A DNA stretch of 64,000 nucleotides from Gammaproteobacteria bacterium (lineage in GTDB: Bacteria > Pseudomonadota > Gammaproteobacteria > JAJFKO01). Below are positions 56,673 to 64,000 of this stretch, piece by piece (position 1 is the first letter of the stretch; every line of letters starts with the position of its first letter). The notes under the pieces are model-generated. The model saw only the letters and a program-made list of their open reading frames with translations, was not told where the DNA came from and made no database searches. A program made the position numbers and the translations under genes. The stretch is from the NCBI GenBank assembly GCA_028284465.1, contig JANQRR010000038.1, positions 1 to 64,000 on the forward strand, given 5' to 3'.

Positions 56673-58181
56673 ATGGAAAATTCATCACAATTTGACCGAG
56701 ATTATGCATATCGTTGGCTAGCGCTTATTAGTTTGGGTTTAGCAATCGCCATCGTAAACATTGATTTGACTATTGTCAATGTTGCTTTGCCGGTTATTGG
56801 CAGAGCATTTCACAGTAGTTTATCCGAATTACAATGGATCAATAATGCTTATGTGCTAGGCATGACTTGCACGGTGATTTTATTTGGGCGTTTAGCCGAT
56901 CAGTATGGTCATAAAAAAATATTTTTAATTGGAGTTGCAATATTTTTTATTGGATCTTTATTATGTGGGATTGCACCCAATATAACATTTTTGATCAGTG
57001 CACGAGTATTACAAGGTTTTGGTTTAGCGGCTACTTTTACCATGATATTTATCTTAGCCGTGCGTTCTTTTCCCGAGGATCAACATGCTTTTGCGATAGG
57101 ATTTGTTGTTATTTTTACTGGGTTGAGTCAGGCATTAGGCCCCACTATTGGCGGTGTTATTCTGCAATTTGCCAGTTGGCGCTGGATATTTTTCCTTAAC
57201 TTACCTATTTGTATAGCAACAATAGCGTTAGCATGGTTTGCATGTGCCAAAGATCAACATTTTGAGAAACAGTACATCCACATTTCTAGCGTTATTTTAT
57301 TAGCTATCGGCTTATGTGGCTTATTAATCGCGCTTAATGAAAGTCAAAACTGGGGTTTAAATTCAGCTGCGTTTTTATTATGTTTTTTCCTAAGCCTCGC
57401 TATTCTATGTTTATTAATTATTTGGCAGCTTAAATTACCTCATCCATTTATAGAATTACCATTATTTAAAATTAAACGTTATATGGCTTTAAATTTTATT
57501 CGCCCGATATTTCAATTTACGTTTGGGATCTACCTTTTCCTTATACCCATTTATTTACAAAATATTCGTGGCATTTCACCGTTGCATACCGGCTTTTTGT
57601 TATTAATCATGACCGGTGTGATAGGTGCTTGTGCGCCAATTTCTGGGCGGATCACTGATAAAATAGGCATTAAATATCCGCTGCTTGTTTCGCAAAGTGC
57701 TGGCATGGTTGGTTATATCGCATTGATTTTATCATTGCAATGGCAGGCATTTTGGTTAATGGTGATCAGTTTTATTCTGGTTGGCGCGAATACAGGAATG
57801 ACATATTCTGCGACGAACTTTGGGGTTGTATCGAGTTTGCCAGCAACTAAAAAAGGTATTGGTACGGGCATGTATGTCACTATTGGTTTCTATGCGTTTA
57901 GTTTTGGTATAGCTATTGTAGGATTGCTATTAAATATCATAGCGCCTTACGTGTTTTTACATCATATTCAAGGAATTGAACATATCAATCATATTCCTCA
58001 TTTTCTTAAATACTATATCACTGGCGCACACCCGTTAAGTAAATTACAGCATATGAATTTAGCGCATGCCGATGCAGTGATTACAGCAGTTAAACAAGCT
58101 TTTACAGTAGGTTACCAAGTTATATTAGGGATTTGTGCGTTAGTTGCTTTAGTGTCGTTATACTTTATTCGTTATTTATAA
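56673..58181 (+). CDS. DHA2-family MFS drug transporter (EmrB/QacA type)
   Basis: The 502-aa protein has about 14 membrane spans, the DHA2 motif D1 (LDLTIVNVALPVI is close: IDLTIVNVALPVIG), motif A (GRLADQYGHKKIFL), and motif C in helix 5 (GLSQALGPTIGGVI). It should export drugs or other amphipathic compounds by proton exchange. No periplasmic EmrA partner is adjacent. Confidence 0.9.
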   Translation: MENSSQFDRDYAYRWLALISLGLAIAIVNIDLTIVNVALPVIGRAFHSSLSELQWINNAYVLGMTCTVILFGRLADQYGHKKIFLIGVAIFFIGSLLCGIAPNITFLISARVLQGFGLAATFTMIFILAVRSFPEDQHAFAIGFVVIFTGLSQALGPTIGGVILQFASWRWIFFLNLPICIATIALAWFACAKDQHFEKQYIHISSVILLAIGLCGLLIALNESQNWGLNSAAFLLCFFLSLAILCLLIIWQLKLPHPFIELPLFKIKRYMALNFIRPIFQFTFGIYLFLIPIYLQNIRGISPLHTGFLLLIMTGVIGACAPISGRITDKIGIKYPLLVSQSAGMVGYIALILSLQWQAFWLMVISFILVGANTGMTYSATNFGVVSSLPATKKGIGTGMYVTIGFYAFSFGIAIVGLLLNIIAPYVFLHHIQGIEHINHIPHFLKYYITGAHPLSKLQHMNLAHADAVITAVKQAFTVGYQVILGICALVALVSLYFIRYL

Positions 58182-58242
58182 AAATTAATGTCAAACACAT
58201 TGCTCACCTATTATTGCAGCAGCCACGGGCAGATTAAAATGC

Positions 58243-58271
58243 TTTACTTATAGCCAATCATGTTGTATAAT
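58243..58271 (+). promoter_or_regulatory. Promoter of giant gene 2, shared with giant gene 1
   Basis: TTTACT (58243-58248), a 17-bp spacer and TATAAT (58266-58271) lie about 90 nt before the start of the gene at 58361. It matches the promoter at 47288-47316 in sequence and spacing. The sequence just before each start codon is also alike (GGAATCATAGTA against GGAAATCATAGCA). Confidence 0.7.
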
Positions 58272-58360
58272 TTTCGCCTCAACAGCTGAGTAAGCGCATA
58301 AATTCGGAGAAAAATAACTCACATTTCACACTTTTCTTAATTACATAGGAAATCATAGCA

Positions 58361-61300
58361 ATGCCAGGAAAAGAATGGAAAGCATCACGTGTAAAAGGAA
58401 AGGAAAAGAAACGTAGAACAGTTAATACTATTCCCGGTGATTTCTCAAGCATATCACACCAACGAACTCGTCCTCCACCTCCCGAAATGTCTTCTGAGGA
58501 AGCTGCGAAAAAATTTAGAAAAACTATTATCGAAGTGCTTGCTAATCATGAACAAGATACCTTTAGCATGATGCTACTAGAAATGCTTAAGTCGGGTAGT
58601 GAAGGTGATAGTAGCTTAATTCAGCTTGTAAATAAATTAAGGCCACCTCAAGAATTAATTGTCCCTCATGTGACATATAGTATCAAAAAAGAAAAGGGGC
58701 CAGACAATTCAGGGCGTGCAAAAAGCATGATAGTTCTGCCTGAAAAGAAAAACAAGAAAGTGAAGGGTAGCAAAAGGGCAGGAACTCTCAGAGGAAAATT
58801 AACAAGAAGTAGCCGAAAACATGGGTCAATAGTATCAGTGAGAGCACAAACAGCAACAAAATCAATGAAAAATTTAGATAATAAATCAAAGGAATCTAAA
58901 GGAAGTGGAGTGCAAAGAAGGAGAGAAAGAATCAAAAGGGGGTTCACGACGATTGCAACGATAGGACGAAAAAAAACATTAAAAGAAGCACCAACAGCGG
59001 CATCAACAACAGGAACAAGTGTGACAATAATTGTAAAAGCTGGCTCAGATACAGATAGTTCACCGGGGAAAAAGCAAGCATTCGAATCTAAAAAACGTAA
59101 AGAAGAATATAATGGCAGTATTTATTTAGAGCAAAAAACTTCATCAACACAACCAGAGCAAACACTACAATCAGCACAAAAAAACCAGCCTAAATTCTCT
59201 CCTATAAATGAAAATTCTCATTGTTTTTACAATATAAATAATCTCATTAATGAAATGAAAGAAATGAGAAGTCGGTGTCCTAGTGGTATTTCCCAGCTAC
59301 GTAATTTATTAAACCATTTTTTGCTTGTTTACGAAGATTTTCGCACCAACTATATATCAGCATTTAATTCAAAGCAAAGTGATAATTTTGTTAATCCGCC
59401 ATCACAGACTACGTTACTTATAGGTGGTGAAACGTATTTATTGAAAAATAAAGATATTGAACCTTTTTTTCAGCAGAACAAACGCTTGACTGAAGAACAA
59501 AAAATACGGCTAGCAATGGGAAAAAAGATAGTACCGCAAGAGGTGCAGACTAATTCAGAAGCTCGAGAAAAAACTGAATTAGCAAAACAAAAAAGTAGTA
59601 TTTCTTATGGTACACATTACATTGTTTATGTGAAAGGTAGAGAAGGAAACGAAGGTTTTTACTTAAAACTATACCCAGATAGCCCAGCGGGTGGGTTTGC
59701 GAGGAAATACGTAGGAGAAGCACTAAAAGAACCTTCTTTAAACATTACACAATTAATATTTGCTTGGAATGGGCGCAATAAAGTTACTGCCTTGGCATCT
59801 GAAGAAATTCCTGGAAATAATTTACGAAGTTGGTTAGAGGCTAACCGAAAAGTTAATTTTGAGATTGTTCGTCGTATATATGCTATAAGATTTGCTATAG
59901 CAGTATTGTTTTTGCCATGTGATGATAAACTCGATAATAACATTGCACAAGTAGTTCAGAAGGCAGAAAAAATAATATTGCGCGTCTTTAGTATTGATGA
60001 TGGTGACGGACTTAATCCACCTATAGTAAAGAGGCGCGCAAGATATACCGGGGAAACTGATAAATATTATATGGAATGTAAAACTTTCATCTGGTGTATG
60101 GAAAATCAGATGAACCAATCTATAGATCCAGAATTTTTAAAAGAGTTTCTAGAGTTATCGCCTGAAAAAATGGTTATTGAAATATTGAGAAAATTATTAG
60201 AGAAAATAAAGTATTATAAAACGTTTGCAGCATTATTAGATGAAGCTCATAGAGAGAATATTTTTCTAAGAATTCCTCATGATACCTTTGTCGTGATTTA
60301 CAAAAAGCTATGTAAAATGCAAAGTATTTTGAGAGAAAATCCTGATATTAAATACAAAGCACTACTTAAGGAATTAATGCCTGTAGTGGCTGCATTTTAT
60401 GAATATATGCGAAAAGCTAACGATTACGATACATATAAAACGCTACAAGCCATTTATGATAGCAGTGCTCCATCAGTTGAAAAAGTGCTAGAAGAAGCAG
60501 GAATGCTTGAAGGATTACAAGAAGCTTTAACTAAAACATATTATCGCACTAATGACGATCTGTATTATAATTCTGTTTCAATAGAAAAAGCATGTAAAGC
60601 ATTTTTTAGCAATTTGAGTTTTCGTAACAAATCGCCTGAATTGCAGGATTATTTACGAAGACAGATGATAACTTTTCCTTTCCTTACACACATCACTATA
60701 GAAGATTATAAGAAATTTAGTGATGAAGATGTAAAAGGTTTAGCCTTTGTTCAAGAAAAATTAAAAAATTTCACATTACTGGGTCCAAATAATGTGACAG
60801 CTACTGGTCTTATTAAAGCATTTCGTAGTAATGAAAATTGTCATATAACACTAGATTATACTAATATAAAGGCAAAATCATCGGATGATTTATATAGGAT
60901 CGCTAATTATTTTGAAAATCTAATTATTAGAATTGATGGTTCTGACTATCCTGTTAGCAAGAGAAATATTGGTTTTTTATGTAAGGTGCTGCATAGAAGA
61001 AAAGGAAATGAAGATAATAATTTAATAAAATTCGCCATTAGGTCTGGTTTTGCGTTATACCCCAAGCTCGAATCCAAGTTTAACGGAAGAAAAGAAAGCC
61101 CGGTGCATATTGCGATAGAACAAGGGGACTGTGAATTAGCTAAAATAATGTTAGCGATAGGTGTGCCAGTAAATATTTTTGATGAGGATCAACAATCACT
61201 TTTAGATGTGACGATAAATAATAGAAAAAAAATAAAAGCTGAAAAACGTCAAGAACTAGTGGCAGTATTATTACGACATGGAGCACGTCAATCTCGTCCT

Positions 61301-62830
61301 TTTTATTTGTTCAATGATAGAGGGAGAAATAGACGTATAAAAATAGCATTATTGTCTGGTTTTAAGGCCTTGAAAAGTAGTGCACAGTGGGATAAATGGC
61401 TATGGAAAGGAATGTTTAAATTGATGGCAAATACAGGATTTGATCGAGAAAAACTTTCAGGATTATTTAAAAAAATTAATATATTTGATATATTTGATAG
61501 AAGATTATTTGATGAAAAGCAACGTTCACAAGAAACATCACCAAAGAAGCTTCCCTTTCTAGATTTAAGCGGGCCTTTCAATATTGATATAGTGCCTTTA
61601 GACAAACTAACATGGGTGGAGCGCATTAATTTGGTTGGGTGTTCTGGTGTAACTAAAGTAAACTTAATGATTTTAGCAGCAGCAGGAGTAGAACAAGTCG
61701 ATTTAAGCTTGTCACAAATAGAAGAGGCTGGATTAATTGATCTAAATAGGATATGTAAAATTTCCCCATTCACATTTCAAGGCCTTAAGATTAATATCAC
61801 AACAATTAAACTTTTTGGTAAAAAAATAAATGGTAATCCCCTAGAAAACTTACATGCTATTGTGACTAATAAAGAATTAGCAGCACAAATAGTTCATTTC
61901 GAATTATCGAAATTTGAAATAACGTATCAACAAGATTCAGTTCAACAAGATTCAGGAAATATGTATAAGTTGCTTGGCCGGTTATCAAACTTAACAAACT
62001 TGCGCACCTTGATTATGAATGAGAATAACTTTTATGATACTCATATATGTGCAATGTTTGCAACCAATAGTGGTTTTCGTAATTTATCATCTATAAATTT
62101 ACAAAATAATAAAATCTCACCCCCAAAAGAAACTGAGATTGCTGACGATACTAGTGAGAACATAGATGGCATTAAAACATTAGCGGAATTCTTTCGGCAG
62201 TGCAGAAGACTAACTGACGTTCGCCTCAGCAAAAACCCTTTAGGAGATGAGGGGTGTGCTCAGATAATAGCGGCTTTAAGAAGCAGTAATCCTAAGCTAA
62301 AAAGACTTGAGCTTTTTAAAGTGGGTGCTGGTGTTAAAAGTCTTGATGAATTAATAGCATGCGCAAGAGATCACAAGACATTCGTCAGATATGATTTTAA
62401 TGAAAATCATCCGACTGGATTTGCAGAGGAAGTTTGGCCAGCAAAAGAAACAGAGCTAGAAGCACTAGTAAAACGAAATGGTTGTTTGCGAGAAGATTTT
62501 TCTCACTTGATCAATAGAATACCAGAAAAGTTGCCTGAGCCTGAAGCTGAACCCGAGCTTTCAGCGAAAGGAGAAGAAAAAGATAAATTTGAGCCTAAAT
62601 ACAAAATAACCTCAACAGGAATTGTTAAACCAGTAACAAAAGCAGGTGGTAAAAAAAGAGGTGGCAATAAACGTTTAGTTCGGGCTGTTACTCTTGCTAA
62701 TGTAACAGGTCATTATAGAAATTCTGATGCTTCATCATTCCGCAAGTTTCGTCCCAGAGCTACAGCTTCAACTTCACCCTCACCCGAAGAGCAAGAAGCT
62801 ACACCTAGTCCTCAAGCTAAATTAAAGTAA
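58361..62830 (+). CDS. Giant kinase-like/ankyrin/LRR protein 2
   Basis: The 1489-aa protein repeats the plan of the gene at 47415 with an extra basic N-terminal region. The shared domain (about 420-620) has YLK with Lys436, the acidic EAL helix, D521-x3-D525-N526-N527-I and S-I-D546-x-G-D-G, followed by the conserved CMENQMNQ segment. Ankyrin-like repeats (about 868-976; SPVHIAIEQGDCELAKIMLAIGVPVN) and leucine-rich repeats (about 1067-1346; LIMNENNFYDT, INLQNNKIS, VRLSKNPLGDEG) follow, with a Ser/Pro/basic tail. Overall identity to the paralogue is modest, so the duplication is old, and the kept acidic residues suggest a working active site. Substrate unknown. Confidence 0.8.
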   Translation: MPGKEWKASRVKGKEKKRRTVNTIPGDFSSISHQRTRPPPPEMSSEEAAKKFRKTIIEVLANHEQDTFSMMLLEMLKSGSEGDSSLIQLVNKLRPPQELIVPHVTYSIKKEKGPDNSGRAKSMIVLPEKKNKKVKGSKRAGTLRGKLTRSSRKHGSIVSVRAQTATKSMKNLDNKSKESKGSGVQRRRERIKRGFTTIATIGRKKTLKEAPTAASTTGTSVTIIVKAGSDTDSSPGKKQAFESKKRKEEYNGSIYLEQKTSSTQPEQTLQSAQKNQPKFSPINENSHCFYNINNLINEMKEMRSRCPSGISQLRNLLNHFLLVYEDFRTNYISAFNSKQSDNFVNPPSQTTLLIGGETYLLKNKDIEPFFQQNKRLTEEQKIRLAMGKKIVPQEVQTNSEAREKTELAKQKSSISYGTHYIVYVKGREGNEGFYLKLYPDSPAGGFARKYVGEALKEPSLNITQLIFAWNGRNKVTALASEEIPGNNLRSWLEANRKVNFEIVRRIYAIRFAIAVLFLPCDDKLDNNIAQVVQKAEKIILRVFSIDDGDGLNPPIVKRRARYTGETDKYYMECKTFIWCMENQMNQSIDPEFLKEFLELSPEKMVIEILRKLLEKIKYYKTFAALLDEAHRENIFLRIPHDTFVVIYKKLCKMQSILRENPDIKYKALLKELMPVVAAFYEYMRKANDYDTYKTLQAIYDSSAPSVEKVLEEAGMLEGLQEALTKTYYRTNDDLYYNSVSIEKACKAFFSNLSFRNKSPELQDYLRRQMITFPFLTHITIEDYKKFSDEDVKGLAFVQEKLKNFTLLGPNNVTATGLIKAFRSNENCHITLDYTNIKAKSSDDLYRIANYFENLIIRIDGSDYPVSKRNIGFLCKVLHRRKGNEDNNLIKFAIRSGFALYPKLESKFNGRKESPVHIAIEQGDCELAKIMLAIGVPVNIFDEDQQSLLDVTINNRKKIKAEKRQELVAVLLRHGARQSRPFYLFNDRGRNRRIKIALLSGFKALKSSAQWDKWLWKGMFKLMANTGFDREKLSGLFKKINIFDIFDRRLFDEKQRSQETSPKKLPFLDLSGPFNIDIVPLDKLTWVERINLVGCSGVTKVNLMILAAAGVEQVDLSLSQIEEAGLIDLNRICKISPFTFQGLKINITTIKLFGKKINGNPLENLHAIVTNKELAAQIVHFELSKFEITYQQDSVQQDSGNMYKLLGRLSNLTNLRTLIMNENNFYDTHICAMFATNSGFRNLSSINLQNNKISPPKETEIADDTSENIDGIKTLAEFFRQCRRLTDVRLSKNPLGDEGCAQIIAALRSSNPKLKRLELFKVGAGVKSLDELIACARDHKTFVRYDFNENHPTGFAEEVWPAKETELEALVKRNGCLREDFSHLINRIPEKLPEPEAEPELSAKGEEKDKFEPKYKITSTGIVKPVTKAGGKKRGGNKRLVRAVTLANVTGHYRNSDASSFRKFRPRATASTSPSPEEQEATPSPQAKLK

Positions 62831-62849
62831 GAAATAAAAAGGAGTAAAA

Positions 62850-63851
62850 ATGTTATTTTTTATCGTTGGCGCTAGTGGTAGTGGAAAAACAGCTTGTATC
62901 ACCAGTCTAAAAGAATTGTTACCTAATTCTAATATTCAGGATTTTGATGATATTGGCACACCGGAAAATGCTGATGCCAGATGGCGACAAGAAGCAACAG
63001 AAAGATGGTTGCAAAAATACTTTGAAGAATCGGGATCGTATGATAGTTACTGTATTTGTGGTCAGGCTGTTTTAGGTGAAATATTAGCATGCCCAACTAG
63101 CCTAAAGATCCCAAAAATCAACATTTGTTTATTAGATGTTGCAGATATTGAAAGGATAAATCGTTTGCAAAATCGAGGAACGTTTGTTGCTGATCAGAAT
63201 ATGTTGAACTGGGCAGCTTGGCTTCGAATGCATCATCATGATCCTCAATGGGAACAACATGTTATCAAAAATGATGCGTGGTCGGAGCTCAACTTTGCAT
63301 TATGGGATAAACATGATCGCTGGAATCAATTAGCGCGCACTTTCACAATAGATACAACATCACTAAGCATTTCCGAAGTTGCTTATGCTGCTAGTAATTG
63401 GATAACCACAGCGCAATCATTGGAAGCCAAGGATATTAATAATGCGAAATTATTATCGGATAAATCTAATGTTGTCTATCCAGAAAGAGTTAGTGCTTTA
63501 GAGCATAGCAAATCGCAAGCAACATTTGCGGTGATCTATCGTGGTTACTTGAAACAAGGAATGGAAGAAGAATATAAAAATTATTGGAATAAAATCGCTT
63601 CCTTTTTTATTAAGTTTCGAGGTGCAATAGGATCATGTTTACATAAAACAGAAGAAGGTATGTGGCTAGCGTATTCTAAATGGCCGAGTAAAGAGATGCG
63701 TGATAATGCATGGCCAGAAGATGAGTCAGTTAATAAATCTTTTCCTAAAGAAATTAAATCTGCCATCATCGGCTTAAAGCAGTGTTTAGATCCAGATAGA
63801 AATTTGCCTGAGATAACTATGGAAGTCATTAACGATCTCATGAGTTACTAA
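62850..63851 (+). CDS. P-loop kinase-like domain fused to an ABM-like domain
   Basis: Residues 1-190 form a nucleotide-kinase-like domain with Walker A GASGSGKT (7-14) and a later Asp/Arg-rich region (LLDVADIERINRLQNRG). Residues about 225-310 (YRGYLKQGMEEEYKNYWNKI ... CLHKTEEGMWLAYSKWPS) resemble an antibiotic-biosynthesis-monooxygenase (ABM) dimeric ferredoxin-like fold. I know of no established protein with this pairing. GGAG lies 7 nt upstream and the gene begins 19 nt after giant gene 2, so the two are probably cotranscribed. Confidence 0.65.
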   Translation: MLFFIVGASGSGKTACITSLKELLPNSNIQDFDDIGTPENADARWRQEATERWLQKYFEESGSYDSYCICGQAVLGEILACPTSLKIPKINICLLDVADIERINRLQNRGTFVADQNMLNWAAWLRMHHHDPQWEQHVIKNDAWSELNFALWDKHDRWNQLARTFTIDTTSLSISEVAYAASNWITTAQSLEAKDINNAKLLSDKSNVVYPERVSALEHSKSQATFAVIYRGYLKQGMEEEYKNYWNKIASFFIKFRGAIGSCLHKTEEGMWLAYSKWPSKEMRDNAWPEDESVNKSFPKEIKSAIIGLKQCLDPDRNLPEITMEVINDLMSY

Positions 63852-63873
63852 GATTTCTGCAGGTGAAGTCGCC

Positions 63874-63918
63874 ATGATTTTAGGCGAAAAATATCTTTAT
63901 ATATCACAAGAGCGCTAA
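63874..63918 (+). CDS. Possible 14-aa leader ORF
   Basis: AGGTG lies about 10 nt upstream of the ATG; the ORF ends with TAATG so that its stop overlaps the start of the next frame. Translational coupling is possible, but it may be chance. Confidence 0.25.
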   Translation: MILGEKYLYISQER

Positions 63919-64000
63919 TGATAAAAACGTCACGATTGAAGGATTATGAAGACAATTTCGGCCATTCAATAAGTTTGTTATTGTTAATTTATAATCTAGT
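63918..64000 (+). CDS. Partial ORF running off the window end
   Basis: An ATG at 63918 opens a frame that stays open to the end of the window (at least 27 codons, beginning M-I-K-T-S-R-L-K-D-Y). It has no clear ribosome-binding site of its own and overlaps the preceding short ORF at TAATG. Confidence 0.3.
   Translation, partial: MIKTSRLKDYEDNFGHSISLLLLIYNL

Overview
The window is AT-rich gammaproteobacterial chromosome. It begins inside the 3' end of a 23S rRNA gene, followed by a 5S rRNA gene and a strong terminator. Ordinary housekeeping genes (clpB, dapB, folE, ppa, pssA, putA, sodB, a Mip-type FKBP isomerase, a type IV pilin) alternate with genes that look eukaryotic: a Ras-like GTPase and a degenerate partner, three F-box proteins (one with RCC1-type repeats) plus one F-box-like protein, and two giant ankyrin/leucine-rich-repeat proteins. 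Mip, an LbtU-like porin, a CqsS/LqsS-like sensor kinase and this eukaryotic-like repertoire together suggest an intracellular member of the Legionellales or a close relative living in protist or arthropod cells. This is inference from gene content. No secretion-system gene lies in the window, so every 'effector' label is a hypothesis.

Layout: 1-581 rRNA and terminator. 610-5628, all minus strand: a small hypothetical gene, the GTPase, an MsbA-like ABC exporter and the pseudo-GTPase. 5842-10687: urocanase, an F-box/RCC1 protein, a glycine-rich membrane protein and a divergent MerR regulator whose operator-promoter appears to point at that membrane protein. 10708-18085: ubiquinone hydroxylase, pilin, ClpB with a heat-shock promoter, a membrane protein, a flavin monooxygenase and phosphatidylserine synthase. 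18125-21515: two related F-box membrane proteins around a tiny lipoprotein gene. 21739-30870: serine dehydratase, Mip, an oxidative-stress group (sodB, grxD, peroxiredoxin), porin, folE, HIT protein, pyrophosphatase, hydrolase and an MFS transporter. 30867-37484: unknown gene, sensor kinase, secreted beta-propeller, a 772-aa F-box-like protein and a GST-like protein. 37720-45271: putA, an SDR, dapB, an antiporter, a small gene and an alanine-dehydrogenase-like gene. 45349-51443: an unknown Ser-rich protein, a phosphoesterase remnant and giant protein 1. 51581-58181: LysE exporter, SMP-30 lactonase, an AAA/DUF234 ATPase between that gene and a broken copy of its 3' end, a glycoside hydrolase and a DHA2 transporter. 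58361-63851: giant protein 2 and a P-loop/ABM-like fusion.

The most interesting signal is the pair of giants at 47415 and 58361. They share an uncharacterised central domain with a lysine, then D-x3-D-N-N-I, then S-I-D-x-G-x-G about 17-25 residues later. This resembles the catalytic and metal-binding loops of phosphatidylinositol 4-kinases. Ankyrin-like and leucine-rich repeats follow, and both genes share a matching upstream promoter. Other points of note are an active/inactive GTPase pair with a common membrane anchor, a MerR-style 20-bp-spacer promoter reading into a putative effector gene, and four convergent gene pairs that each share one 4-nt TTAA/TTAG as both stop codons.
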